DNA of 64,000 nucleotides from Paragemmobacter amnigenus (GCF_009908265.2 NZ_JAAATX020000006.1:62001-126000); one strand, 5' to 3'. Shown: positions 44,301 through 52,655, counted from the first letter of the stretch. Numbers and translations are program-made. The notes: a model not told the origin generated them from the sequence alone.

Positions 44301-46794
44301 GGACGGCTGGACGGGCAATGACACGATCCAGGGCGGCGATGGCGATGACCTGATCTTTGGCGGACCGTCACCGAACGCCGAACTTTCGGGCGCCATCGAA
44401 CGGGATGACGACCTGCTGCGCGGCGGAAACGGGAATGACTATATCCTGGGCCACGGCGGCAACGACACGCTGGAGGGCGAGGCCGGAAACGACACGCTGG
44501 AAGGCGGGGCCGGTTTCGACAGCCTGCTGGGCGGGACCGGCGATGACGAGCTTGTGGGCGGCGATGGTGCCGACATGCTCAAGGGCGAGGCGGGGAACGA
44601 CTCGCTCTATGGCGACAGTGGGCCCGAGAGCCTGCATCGCGGGCAGGACACGCTGGAAGGCGGCGACGGGCATGACTCGCTGGTCGGCGGCGGCGGGCGT
44701 GACGTGCTTTATGGCGGGACAGGCAATGATTTCCTGAAGGGCGACTGGTATCCGAACGCAGGCCAGTTTGAAGACGACCTTATCTGGGCCGCCGGTGCCG
44801 ACACGCTCTTCGGCGGGGACGGGGATGACACGATCGAGGGCGTCTATGGCAACGACCTTGCCTATGGCGGCATCGGCAACGATTCATTCTGGGCCGATGA
44901 CGGGCAGGACACGCTTTATGGCGATGCAGGGAACGACATCCTTGAAGGTGGCCGTGGCGACGACAGCCTGTTCGGCGGCGACGGCGAGGATGAACTCTTC
45001 GGCGACAAGGGCGACGACGTCTATGACGGCGGCGCGGGCCATGACCTTCTGAGCGACTGGGACGGCCACAACGTCATGAACGGCGGTGCGGGCAATGACA
45101 CGGTCTTTGGCGCAGGCGGCGGCGAGGATACCATCGCAGGCGGGGATGGCGCGGATTTCCTGAACGGCAACGGCGGTGACGACAGCATCACGGGCGATGC
45201 GGGTGCCGACAATCTGCGTGGCGGTGGCGGCAACGACCGGCTGGATGGCGGTGCCGACAACGACATGATCTATGACGGAAGCGGCGACGACACGCTGATC
45301 GGCGGCGCGGGGGATGACGAGCTGTTCATGTGGAACGGGACCGACGTCGCCTTTGGCGGTGACGGGGCCGACAGCTTCTACTTTGGCGCGCGCGGCGATG
45401 CGGCCTTCGGGGGCGGCGGGACCGACAGCTTCTTCCTGTGGCCGGCAATCGATGGCGAGGTCTATATCGAAGGCGGTGACGCAGCAGACCTGACGGTGAT
45501 CGAGAATACCGGTGCCACCAACAGCAAGGTGATCTTCGCCGACTTCAACCCTGCAGGCGGCGATGCGATCCGCGTCATCGACTATGACTTCACGGCAACG
45601 CAGGACGGCCTGACCGGCGCCCCCCTGACGGCGGCGATTGCCGGATGGAGAGGCGGGCTGACCATCGACAGCTTCGATGACTCCTATCTGGTCGTCACGA
45701 TTGGCGGCAGCGGCATAGAGCTCCACTTCCCGACGATCAGCGTGACCTCGCCGGAATCGGTCATCAACGCCATCCTTGCGGCGATCACCCCCGTCGGCAA
45801 CACCGAGCGTCTGGGCAGCGATCTGGCCAATGATACGATCAACGGTACCGCGGGCTATGACGCCCTCTACGGACTGGCCGGAAATGACAGCCTGTCGGGC
45901 AATGACGGCCATGACGAGCTTTACGGCGGGATCGGCAATGACACGCTGTCAGGCGGCAACGGCTGGGATTTCCTTGACGGCGGCGACGGCAATGACAGCC
46001 TTGTGGGCGGGGCCGGAGGCGACACGCTTGTTGCCGGCAACGGCAACGACACCATGACCGGCGGAAGCGGATCGGACCTGTTCGTCTGGGACATCCGCCG
46101 CGAAGGGGCAAAGACCATCACGGACTTCGCGCCCAACATCGACACCCTGCGCGTCGTCGTGGGGGTGGACTTTGACCCCGACATCCTCGACTCGGCCGTC
46201 CGGATCGTGGGCGGGAACACGGTGGTGGGCGACAGTTTCGCATCGCTGACCGTGACCGGCGTGGGCAGCCTTGTGCAGATGGGTGATCTGAACGTCCAGA
46301 TTGCCGTCGAAGGCAGCGAAGAGAGCGAGTCCATTGTGGGCTTTTCGAATCTTTCCGAGGAGATTCGAAACAACCTGCTGTTCGGGATGGGCGGAGACGA
46401 CGCGCTGGTCGGCGGCGACGATGGCGACGACACGATCTATGGTGGCGACGGAAACGACACCATCGACTCCAACGGCGGCTGGTGGAACGAGCTTTATGGC
46501 GGGGACGGCGACGACACCCTGTATCTGAGCGGCGACGGCTTGATGGAAGGCGGCGCGGGCCGCGATACCTTTGTCTTTACGCGCTCAGAGTTTGGCTACG
46601 CCTATGGGGAAGTGACCGACTTCGACCAGAGGAGTGACTGGATCGTCATCGACAATCCGGACTTGACGATAGATGATCTGTACTTCGAAACCTCCAGCGA
46701 CGGCACCTTGATTTTCTGGGGTGATGGCGAGATCTGGGTTGCTGGCAAGACGCCAGCAGATTTGACACCGCGGATCGTGTTCGACGTCGATTGA
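41359..46794 (+). CDS. Giant RTX calcium-binding repeat protein
   Basis: 1811 residues of mostly GGxGxDxUx nonapeptide repeats (GGAGNDTLxGG type), each pair forming a calcium-filled parallel beta-roll. No Sec signal; such proteins are exported by a type I system using a C-terminal signal. Two or three non-repeat islands break the roll, near residues 770-835 (DIIFIQSGTTDTVIRNYSAADD...) and about 1360-1480 (FADFNPAGGDAIRVIDYDF). The C-terminal DTFVFTRSEFG and DFDQRSDWIVIDNPDLTID part resembles the RTX cap before the secretion signal. A GGGAG site precedes ATG 41359. No catalytic domain was recognised, so an adhesin or surface-layer role is as likely as a toxin. No type I secretion genes are in the window. 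Confidence 0.9.
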   Translation: MATTGADLIFGTDNNDVIAGLAGSDTLYGGPTSLSAGLGDDTLSGDDGTDRLFGGAGNDVLTGGAGADTLDGGAGNDTLRGDVAAGSEFDDSFGETDTLHGADSLIGGGGADLIIGGGGADSLFGGDGADTLYGNAGSDQLQGGDGDDDLYGGNGNDTLVAGAGDDVLYGGAGGDSLSGEGGNDSIYAGDGNDTLAGGLGDDLLDAGSGSDTVFGGFGNDLIYGDDSVGGSADSIDAGDGSDIVYADGGNDTVIGGEGNDYIDGGEGADSLTGGVGMDSLSGDDGADRLFGGAANDYIYGGNGNDFIEGGDGDDVLTGGLGDTSNSTLAGGNANDTMFGGAGNDEIHGGSGSDSIDGGTGNDWINGADFLNPSLDGRDTLLGGDGDDTITGGSLADVIDGGTGNDVIEAGDGNDVSIRGGAGHDDISGGAGHDSLQGEAGNDRLDGGADNDTLLGGDGNDRLIGGTQRDSLIGGAGSDILFGDRDLSSPDVQLVSDEMNDTLDGGAGDDALFGDAGNDSLLGGDNSDILVGGSGQDKLLGGAGNDVLHGDLVELGSGSLSLDALFANLLRLNETGEDGNDELLGNGGDDLIIGHGGNDVIDGDDLNGAGVGNDTIFGGGGDDVIRGGGGNDLIFADGGKDQSFGNAGNDTIFAGSGNGQDTVFAYGGDGADEIFGFDPSFNGSGHYELRGGLGNDTIYAGWMDSGNKLFGEGGDDLLYANGNSTLEGGDGADTLVAAYGSVLDGGAGRDIIFIQSGTTDTVIRNYSAADDILVIEAGDYAVLSVTESGGNTIIKIGEQTIATLIGFDWNNGVIDPLAPLSTGQVRSNLKIALAGAQPTLGTGNDTYAGTMGDDTIYGGDGNDTLRGDFGDDTIEGGNGNDQLFGGFGDDTIRGGTGNDSIDGGAGHDSLRGNSGNDTIFGGAGDDSLAGGDGNDSVTGGTGDDTLGGGTGNDTLSGDDGLDEIFGDEGRDSISGGAGNDTLDGWTGNDTIQGGDGDDLIFGGPSPNAELSGAIERDDDLLRGGNGNDYILGHGGNDTLEGEAGNDTLEGGAGFDSLLGGTGDDELVGGDGADMLKGEAGNDSLYGDSGPESLHRGQDTLEGGDGHDSLVGGGGRDVLYGGTGNDFLKGDWYPNAGQFEDDLIWAAGADTLFGGDGDDTIEGVYGNDLAYGGIGNDSFWADDGQDTLYGDAGNDILEGGRGDDSLFGGDGEDELFGDKGDDVYDGGAGHDLLSDWDGHNVMNGGAGNDTVFGAGGGEDTIAGGDGADFLNGNGGDDSITGDAGADNLRGGGGNDRLDGGADNDMIYDGSGDDTLIGGAGDDELFMWNGTDVAFGGDGADSFYFGARGDAAFGGGGTDSFFLWPAIDGEVYIEGGDAADLTVIENTGATNSKVIFADFNPAGGDAIRVIDYDFTATQDGLTGAPLTAAIAGWRGGLTIDSFDDSYLVVTIGGSGIELHFPTISVTSPESVINAILAAITPVGNTERLGSDLANDTINGTAGYDALYGLAGNDSLSGNDGHDELYGGIGNDTLSGGNGWDFLDGGDGNDSLVGGAGGDTLVAGNGNDTMTGGSGSDLFVWDIRREGAKTITDFAPNIDTLRVVVGVDFDPDILDSAVRIVGGNTVVGDSFASLTVTGVGSLVQMGDLNVQIAVEGSEESESIVGFSNLSEEIRNNLLFGMGGDDALVGGDDGDDTIYGGDGNDTIDSNGGWWNELYGGDGDDTLYLSGDGLMEGGAGRDTFVFTRSEFGYAYGEVTDFDQRSDWIVIDNPDLTIDDLYFETSSDGTLIFWGDGEIWVAGKTPADLTPRIVFDVD

Positions 46795-46865
46795 TTTCGT
46801 GGCGACGGGGGTTGAGACACCCCGGCAATCTGCTACCGAAAATCCGGCCGAACTCTGATCTCTGA

Positions 46866-46899
46866 CAAAAAAGGCGCATCCCGGAGGGGTGCGCCCTTT
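46866..46899. terminator. Bidirectional terminator between RTX and puuD
   Basis: Stem GGCGCATCCC/GGGGTGCGCC (one G-U pair), loop GGA. On the minus strand it is followed by TTTTTTGTC, strong for puuD; on the plus strand by CTTTC, weaker for the RTX gene. Confidence 0.85.
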
Positions 46900-46920
46900 C
46901 GCAAAACCCGAGATGCGGGG

Positions 46921-48174
46921 TCACCCCTCAACCCCGCCCCGCTCTGCGGCGCGGAACCAGTCCACGATGGCGGCGCGTTCGGCGGGTTCGATGTAGCTGA
47001 GGTTGCCGGGCGGCATGGCATGGCTGATGCCCGCCTGCAGATAGATGCGCCGCGCCTCGTGCGCGATCTGGGCGGGGGTTTCGAGGACCACCCCCTTGGG
47101 CGCCCAATACATCCCTTCCCAGACGGGTTCTGCGGCGTGGCACATGGAACAGCGGCCCTGCACTATGGAGACCACCTCGTCAAAGCCGGTGGCCGAGGCA
47201 TAGGTCAGCGCCGCACCCGACAGCGAGGCCCCCTCTTGCCCCGCATCGACGGTCCGCATGTTGGCCGTCGACAGCCATGCGATGACAAGGAACAGCACCG
47301 CCGTCACGCCCCATGTCCAATGCGGGCTGCCCTTGCGGGCGTGCTGGGTGTTGAACCAATGGCGGATGGTGACGCCCATCAGAAAGACCAGCGACGCGAT
47401 CAGCCAGTTGTACTGCGTGGCAAAGACCAGCGGATAGTGGTTCGACAGCATCAGGAACAGCACGGGCAGCGTGAGGTAGTTGTTATGCGTGCTGCGCTGC
47501 TTGGCGATCTTGCCGTATTTCGGGTCCGGCGTGCGCCCCGCCTTGAGGTCGGCCACCACGATTTTCTGGTTGGGAATGATGACCATGAAGACGTTGGCCG
47601 ACATGATCGTCGCCGTGAAGGCCCCCAGATGGATCAGCGCCGCGCGGCCCGAGAAGACCTGCGTATAGCCCCAGGCCATCGCCACCAGCACGACGAACAG
47701 CGCCACCATGAGCCCCGTCTGGTTGGCATTCACGAAAACCTTGCAAAGCGTGTTGTAAGCCAGCCATCCGAAGGCCAGCGAGGCCAGCGAGATCGCCACC
47801 GCCTGCCATGTCTGCAACTCCATCACGGTCGGGTCGATCAGGTACAGGTCGGACCCGAGGTAATAGACCAGAACCAGCATGGCGAAACCCGACAGCCACG
47901 TGGCATAGCTTTCCCATTTGAACCAGGTCAGATGCTCGGGCAGGCGGTCGGGGGCCACCAGATATTTCTGGATATGGTAAAAGCCGCCGCCATGGACCTG
48001 CCATTCCTCGCCATGTGCCTTTTCGGGCATTCCGGGCGCCTTTCGCAGGCCAAGGTCCAGCGCGATGAAGTAGAAGGACGATCCGATCCACGCGATGGCG
48101 GTGATCACATGCGTCCAGCGGGCGGCAATCTCGACCCATTCCCACAGCACGGCCCAGTCATAGATGCCTTCCAT
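46921..48174 (-). CDS. puuD: Membrane urate oxidase with cytochrome c domain
   Basis: 417 residues. Converts urate to 5-hydroxyisourate in the inner membrane. About eight hydrophobic segments follow the start MEGIYDWAVLWEWVEIAARW, with HGGGFYHIQKY, YTQVFSGRAALIHLGAFTATIMSANVFMVIIPNQ and the QRSTHNNYLTLPVLFLML block, all typical of PuuD. The C-terminal part is a cytochrome c domain with the heme site CSMCH (about residues 336-340) and a later M in SHAMPPGN as likely sixth ligand. The start was set at the ATG with AGGGGAG nine bases before it; an upstream ATG overlaps that site. It is divergent from the PDZ protein gene. Confidence 0.9.
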   Translation of the reverse strand: MEGIYDWAVLWEWVEIAARWTHVITAIAWIGSSFYFIALDLGLRKAPGMPEKAHGEEWQVHGGGFYHIQKYLVAPDRLPEHLTWFKWESYATWLSGFAMLVLVYYLGSDLYLIDPTVMELQTWQAVAISLASLAFGWLAYNTLCKVFVNANQTGLMVALFVVLVAMAWGYTQVFSGRAALIHLGAFTATIMSANVFMVIIPNQKIVVADLKAGRTPDPKYGKIAKQRSTHNNYLTLPVLFLMLSNHYPLVFATQYNWLIASLVFLMGVTIRHWFNTQHARKGSPHWTWGVTAVLFLVIAWLSTANMRTVDAGQEGASLSGAALTYASATGFDEVVSIVQGRCSMCHAAEPVWEGMYWAPKGVVLETPAQIAHEARRIYLQAGISHAMPPGNLSYIEPAERAAIVDWFRAAERGGVEG

Positions 48175-48385
48175 CGGCGCGGCTCCCCTCTCGTTTGCCA
48201 AAGGCTATACCGCCATGCATTCGCCTGTTAATCCTTCAAATAACCAATCACTTTCAAACCACGGCAAATAATGGCAAGCCGCCGGAGCAGGGATCGTGCC
48301 CCGGGGACATGACGCAAAGGCCCTTGGCAGGTCGCGTGGGCGGACCTAAGGTCCAGCGGGGGCGAGTATGTGGTTTGGGAGTGCC

Positions 48386-49738
48386 ATGAAGGTAAAAGGT
48401 CGTGTGTCGGGGCTGGTTGCCGCCCTGTTTGTGCTGGTTCCGGCCCTGTTCGGCCCGTCAGGGGCAGAGGCGCAGAAAAGGGCCGCCTCGCCTTCACCCT
48501 ATGTCTCCAACGCGCTTGATGCCGTCCTGCTGCCGGTCACGACATCGGTGGTGCAGGCCTTCAACCTGCCCAAATCTGCCAGCGGGGTCGTCATCGCCTC
48601 GGTCCAGCCGGGCGGGATTGCAGATCTTTACGGCATGGACCCCGGCGAGGTCATCACGTCGATCGCGGGCAAGCAGATCCGCCGTCCGGTCGATCTGGAC
48701 TCGCTGGTGCGGTACAATCTGTCGGACGATGGCGACTATTTCTACATGGAAGGGCTGCGAAAGGGAAAACCCAAGCGGACCATCGTCTGGCTGGAACCCG
48801 ACGATTACAGCACGACCCTACCCGTGCGCGAGGCACCGCGCTGGCGGGGCTATCGCGGCGAATACTTCGACTATGTGACGTGGTTCCGCCCCTATTGGTA
48901 CGAGATCGAGGAGATCTACACCTATTCCTACACCTATGTCGAAGAGGTCATCGTCACCGACATCTTCATCAGCACGGTGTCGAGCAGCGAGAGTTACTTC
49001 TATTACGACTATACCGAGATCACGTCGGTCGAGATCCGCGAGGATTGGGTCTCGGTCGAGGAAGACATCTATTGCGGCGACGTGACGGGCTATGGCTGCG
49101 GGGTCGAGGAGATCGGCTATCCCGATGCCGACAGCTTTGACCCGCAAAGCTTTGCCGAGACGGGGGAAGAGGATGTCGGCGGCGATTACTGCAGCGCCTT
49201 CCCCGACGACCCCTATTGCACCGGCGAGGTGGCGGGGGCCACGGATTGCAGCGAAACCCCCGACGCGCCGGACTGCTTGGTCGAGGAGGCAGCCGCAGGT
49301 GATTACGGCACCGGAGAGGAGGGGGACGGGGCATCGGACGGGACTGCCTATGATGACCCCGCCTATGACGACACGGCCACCGATGACGCGGACGTCGCGG
49401 GCGAGGCGGGCTATGACGACACGACCGATGGCGACCTGTCCGGCGAGGAAGGCTATCAGGAAGAGTCCTATGACGAGCCGGTGGCCGACGACGCCACCGG
49501 GGAAGAGTCCTACGAAGAGCCGGCTGTCGAGGAAGGCTATGAGGAAGGCTCCTATGACGAGCCTTCGGCAGGAGAGGAAAGCTACGACAGCAGCGGCACC
49601 GACGAGGCCTATGAAGAGCCTGCCTATGAGGAACCCGCCGCCGAGGAACCCGTCTACGACGAACCGGCCTATGACGGGGGCGGCGAGGGTGGTGGTGAGT
49701 GCTATTTCGACGAGGACGGGGTCGAAATCTGTCCGTGA
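48386..49738 (+). CDS. Secreted PDZ protein with a Tyr-rich acidic tail
   Basis: A 450-residue exported protein of unknown function. Residues 1-29 are a Sec signal peptide (cleavage near GAEA|Q). Residues about 55-137 form a PDZ domain (VVQAFNLPKSASGVVIASVQPGGIADLYGMDPGEVITSIAGKQI), which normally binds C-terminal peptides. The middle (about 140-235) is rich in Tyr, Glu and Val/Ile (WYEIEEIYTYSYTYVEEV), and the rest is intensely acidic with repeats such as YEEPAYEEPAAEEPVYDEPAYD, plus four cysteines around 245-305 that could form disulfides. The tail resembles calcium-loving or mineral-surface proteins more than an enzyme. No protease triad is present. It has its own terminator. Confidence 0.6.
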   Translation: MKVKGRVSGLVAALFVLVPALFGPSGAEAQKRAASPSPYVSNALDAVLLPVTTSVVQAFNLPKSASGVVIASVQPGGIADLYGMDPGEVITSIAGKQIRRPVDLDSLVRYNLSDDGDYFYMEGLRKGKPKRTIVWLEPDDYSTTLPVREAPRWRGYRGEYFDYVTWFRPYWYEIEEIYTYSYTYVEEVIVTDIFISTVSSSESYFYYDYTEITSVEIREDWVSVEEDIYCGDVTGYGCGVEEIGYPDADSFDPQSFAETGEEDVGGDYCSAFPDDPYCTGEVAGATDCSETPDAPDCLVEEAAAGDYGTGEEGDGASDGTAYDDPAYDDTATDDADVAGEAGYDDTTDGDLSGEEGYQEESYDEPVADDATGEESYEEPAVEEGYEEGSYDEPSAGEESYDSSGTDEAYEEPAYEEPAAEEPVYDEPAYDGGGEGGGECYFDEDGVEICP

Positions 49739-49749
49739 CCGGACACAGG

Positions 49750-49778
49750 AAGGGGCGCCCCTCGCGCCCCTTTCTTTT
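49750..49778 (+). terminator. Terminator of the PDZ protein gene
   Basis: Stem AAGGGGCGC/GCGCCCCTT with loop CCCTC and the tail TTCTTTT, 12 bases after the stop. Confidence 0.85.
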
Positions 49779-49850
49779 CGGGCGTCCTTCTGGCATTTCT
49801 TGTAAATGCGCCACCGCTTTCAACGGGTGGCTTAAAATGGGCGCGTGCCG

Positions 49851-50783
49851 ATGTCCTATGTGAACAACATCCGCATGTTCGTGCGGGTCTATGAACTGGG
49901 CAGCATGAGTGCGGCCGCCCGTGACCAGCGCTGTTCACCCGCCGTCGCCTCGGCCCGCATTTCCGAGCTGGAAAAGCATCTGGGCGTGCGGCTGTTCAAC
50001 CGCACCACACGCAGCCTTCAACCGACCGAGAACGGCCGCATCTTCTATGACGGCGCGCGCCGCGTGCTGGAGGCGATCGACGAAGCCGAGGCGGCGGTGA
50101 TGGACGTGACGCAGAACCCGCGCGGGACGATCTTTGTCGCGGCCCCGCTTGGCATCGGGCGGCGGTTCATCGCGCCCCATGTACCCGCCTTCAAGGACCA
50201 GTTTCCGCAGATCGACGTCCGCCTGCGCCTGTCCGACCGCGTGATCGACGTGACGGGCGAGGGGCTGGACATCGCCTTCCACCTCGGGCTGCTCGAGGAT
50301 TCCACGCTGAAGGTGCGGCTGGTGGCCGATTGCCCGCGCGTGCTCTGCGCCGCGCCAGCCTATGTCGAACGGCGCGGGATGCCCGCCGATGGCGCGGCGC
50401 TTGTCAGTGACCGGCATGACTGTCTGAACCTGCGCTTTCCGGGGGCCAAGGAATTCCAGTGGACCCTGTCCACCCCCGACGGCCCCCGCCGGTTCGAGAT
50501 CATGGGGCCCTTCGAATCCGATGATGGCGACGTGCTGACGGGCTGGGCGCTGGACGGGCGGGGGATCGTGATGAAACCGATCTTCGAGGTGGCCGAACAT
50601 CTGAAGGCGGGCCTTCTGGTTCCCGTCGCCACCGCCACGCCGCCGCTGCCCACTCAGCTTTCGGTCCTGTCGCAGCACCGCAGGCTGAAGGACCCCAAGG
50701 TGCGGCTCTTCACCGATTACATCATCGCCCGCATCAAGGCCGACATGGCCGCGCGGATGGAAGGTCTGGGCGACCTGATCTGA
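49851..50783 (+). CDS. LysR-family transcriptional regulator
   Basis: 310 residues from MSYVNNIRMFVRVYELG. The N-terminal winged helix is clear: GSMSAAARDQRCSPAVASARISELEKHLGVRLFNRTTRSLQPTENG. The effector domain (about 90-300) contains GTIFVAAPLGIGRRFIAPHVPAFKDQFPQIDVRLRLSDRVID and is of the CrgA/DsdC-like subclass. It is upstream of uraH, puuE-uraD, ureidoglycine aminohydrolase and allA on the same strand (apart from uraH), and may regulate purine catabolism; that is inferred from position only. Its stop shares a base with the next start (TGATG). A GTG six bases upstream is an alternative start. Confidence 0.88.
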   Translation: MSYVNNIRMFVRVYELGSMSAAARDQRCSPAVASARISELEKHLGVRLFNRTTRSLQPTENGRIFYDGARRVLEAIDEAEAAVMDVTQNPRGTIFVAAPLGIGRRFIAPHVPAFKDQFPQIDVRLRLSDRVIDVTGEGLDIAFHLGLLEDSTLKVRLVADCPRVLCAAPAYVERRGMPADGAALVSDRHDCLNLRFPGAKEFQWTLSTPDGPRRFEIMGPFESDDGDVLTGWALDGRGIVMKPIFEVAEHLKAGLLVPVATATPPLPTQLSVLSQHRRLKDPKVRLFTDYIIARIKADMAARMEGLGDLI

Positions 50784-51454
50784 TGCCCGCGCTGCTGACC
50801 GTCCATGCCGAGGGCCAATGGCAGGTCGACCGTGCCGCAGGTACGGGCGACGATCTGGTCATCGCCTTTTCCAGCATCGGGCACGATCCGGCGCGGATGC
50901 CGTCGCCGGAATTCGTGGCATCTGCCACCGCAGGCGGGCGGCGGGCGGTCTTCGTGATGGATCGCGGGCGAAGCTGGGGCACGGAGGCGGGCTTCCTGCC
51001 CGCCCTGCGCGCGGGGCTGGCGGACGCCGGACCTGCCGCGCGCATCCTCTGCGTCGGGTCGTCCATGGGGGCGGTGATGGCCCTGCGCGCGGCCCCCGTC
51101 GCGGCGGCCACGGCCACGCTGGCCTTCGGCCCGCAATCCGACCTGACCGATCCGCGCTGGCACCACCTGACCCGCGGCCTGCCGCCCCTGCCCCTGCCCG
51201 CGCCGCAGGGCTGGACCATCCTCTGCCACGCTCTGGCCGACGATGCCGCGCAGGCGGCGGGCTTTGCGCCCGCCCGCGGCACCGACCACCTGCTCTTCCC
51301 CGCCATCGCCCATTCCGACCTGACCGCGCATCTGAAATCGCGCGGCCTGCTGGCGGGCCTTGTCGACGCGGCCCTGACCGGCGACCGCCGCCGCCTTCTG
51401 CGCATCGCCACCGGCGCGGGCGCGCTGCAACGCCGCCACCACCCGCTGCCCTAA
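50783..51454 (+). CDS. Alpha/beta-hydrolase-like protein
   Basis: 223 residues. A nucleophile elbow is visible in ILCVGSSMGAVMALRAAPV (about residues 88-106, Ser in GSSMG), and near the C-terminus FPAIAHSDLTAHL may supply the His. The N-terminal half has VIAFSSIGHDP, and RRAVFVMDRGRSWGTEAG resembles a substrate-lid region. It should be a small serine hydrolase or esterase; substrate unknown. It starts at the end of the LysR gene with a one-base overlap, so it is likely co-transcribed with it. No purine-specific feature was seen. Confidence 0.55.
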   Translation: MPALLTVHAEGQWQVDRAAGTGDDLVIAFSSIGHDPARMPSPEFVASATAGGRRAVFVMDRGRSWGTEAGFLPALRAGLADAGPAARILCVGSSMGAVMALRAAPVAAATATLAFGPQSDLTDPRWHHLTRGLPPLPLPAPQGWTILCHALADDAAQAAGFAPARGTDHLLFPAIAHSDLTAHLKSRGLLAGLVDAALTGDRRRLLRIATGAGALQRRHHPLP

Positions 51455-51511
51455 GATATCACTGATCGCAGCCGTAACCCCTTTTGCGCCACAGCCAAGG
51501 GGGACCGGATC

Positions 51512-51727
51512 ATGGCCAGCATCATCATCCGCAATCTGGAAGAGGACGTGAAAGCGCGGCTGAAACTGCGCGCCGCCTCGCGCGGGCATTCGATGGAGGA
51601 AGAGGCCCGCGACATCCTGCGCCGTTCCGTCGGGGCCGCCGATCCCCGCGCCGATCTGGGCACCGCCATCGCCGCCCGCTTCGCCGCGCTGGGCGTGACC
51701 CTGCCGCCGATGCAGCGGGGCGCGTGA
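51512..51727 (+). CDS. FitA/VapB-like antitoxin
   Basis: A 71-residue ribbon-helix-helix protein: ASIIIRNLEEDVKARLKLRAASRGHSMEEEARDILRRSV is the FitA signature (strand, then two helices, ending in EEARDIL). The last part (TAIAARFAALGVTLPPMQRGA) is the toxin-binding tail. It should bind its own promoter as a dimer and neutralise the PIN toxin encoded one base downstream. An AAGGGGGA site precedes the ATG at 51512. Confidence 0.88.
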   Translation: MASIIIRNLEEDVKARLKLRAASRGHSMEEEARDILRRSVGAADPRADLGTAIAARFAALGVTLPPMQRGA

Positions 51728-51728
51728 C

Positions 51729-52154
51729 GTGATCGTCCTCGACACCCCCGTCCTCTCGGCCCTGATGGACCCGACGCCCGATCCGCGCCTGCTGGAGTGG
51801 TTCGCGCGCAACCCTGCGGGAACGCTCTACATCTCCACCGTGACCGAGGCGGAACTTCTTGCCGCCGCCGCGCGCCTGCCGGACGGGCTGCGCCAGCGCA
51901 CCATCGCCCAGATCGACGCCATGGTGGGCGAGGATTTCGCAGGCCGCGTCCTGTCCTTCGACAGCGCCGCCGCGCGCGATCTGGCCGCGATCCTTGCGCG
52001 ATCCGCCCGCACGGGGCGCGCGCTGCCGATGGTTGCGGCGCAGAACGCCGCCATCGCGCGGGCAAACGGCGCGCAACTGGCGACGCTGGACCCCGCCGCC
52101 TATGACGGCTTCGGGATCGACTGTCTGGACCCGCTGGCTCAGGACCCGCGATAG
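51729..52154 (+). CDS. FitB/VapC-like PIN toxin, altered active site
   Basis: 141 residues starting at a GTG one base after the antitoxin stop. PIN ribonuclease layout: [14 protein letters not shown] with Asp5, [19 protein letters not shown] with Glu42, [24 protein letters not shown] and [11 protein letters not shown]. Compared with the usual PDAxIAAxA motif the third acidic residue is missing (Ala103 in [11 protein letters not shown]), and DTN is DTP at the start. It may be inactive or poorly active as an RNase. Its 3' end overlaps the uraH gene on the other strand by 16 bases. Confidence 0.8.
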   Translation: MIVLDTPVLSALMDPTPDPRLLEWFARNPAGTLYISTVTEAELLAAAARLPDGLRQRTIAQIDAMVGEDFAGRVLSFDSAAARDLAAILARSARTGRALPMVAAQNAAIARANGAQLATLDPAAYDGFGIDCLDPLAQDPR

Positions 52155-52495
52155 GTCGAATAGGCAAAGGGCGAGATCAGCAGCGGCACATGGTAATGCT
52201 GCCCCGCATCCGGCACGCCAAAGCGGATCGGGATCTCGTCCAGAAACAGCACACCCTCGCCCGCCTGCCCCGTCGCGCGCAGATAATCGCCCGCCGAAAA
52301 GACCAGTTCATAGGTGCCGGTCGTGAACCCCTCGCCCGTCAGCATGGGCGCGTCTGTGCGGCCATCGGCATTGGTCACCGTCTCGGCGATCTTGTGATGC
52401 GCGCCTCCGCTGACACGGTAAAGCGCGATCCGCACCCCCGCCGCGGGCTTGCCCCGCGCCGTATCCAGAACATGCGTCGTCAACCGTCCGGCCAT
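52139..52495 (-). CDS. uraH: 5-hydroxyisourate hydrolase
   Basis: Transthyretin-like enzyme that converts 5-hydroxyisourate to OHCU. 118 residues from [21 protein letters not shown], with a strong AGGAGG site before the ATG. Family residues: [12 protein letters not shown] (His), [27 protein letters not shown] (Arg in DGR), and the C-terminal signature [18 protein letters not shown]. It acts between PuuD and UraD. It is divergent from puuE-uraD across 160 bases holding a possible operator, and its 3' end overlaps the toxin gene. Confidence 0.95.
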   Translation of the reverse strand: MAGRLTTHVLDTARGKPAAGVRIALYRVSGGAHHKIAETVTNADGRTDAPMLTGEGFTTGTYELVFSAGDYLRATGQAGEGVLFLDEIPIRFGVPDAGQHYHVPLLISPFAYSTYRGS

Positions 52496-52575
52496 CTTGC
52501 GCCTCCTGCCTGTTGTCACGCCCATCCTAACCGCTTTCCGCCCGTTCCGGCGACCGCCCCGCAACCGGAAAGGTC

Positions 52576-52599
52576 TTATCGGCATTTTTTGATAATGCC
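52576..52599. promoter_or_regulatory. Candidate operator between uraH and puuE
   Basis: Overlapping inverted repeats TTATC-N10-GATAA and GGCATT-N7-AATGCC in the 160-base divergent region. The dyad shape fits a LysR-type site and a LysR gene lies 2.7 kb upstream; the link is inference. Confidence 0.4.
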
Positions 52600-52655
52600 T
52601 TTCGGAAATCCCGCCTAAGCTTTGCCCAAAGACCGCCAATTCAGGGACAGATGCA

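Noticed and set aside
41359-46794. Tandem repeats as a CRISPR array
   Set aside because: The repeats are in-frame RTX nonapeptides that vary in sequence, without constant repeats or spacers, and no cas genes are present.
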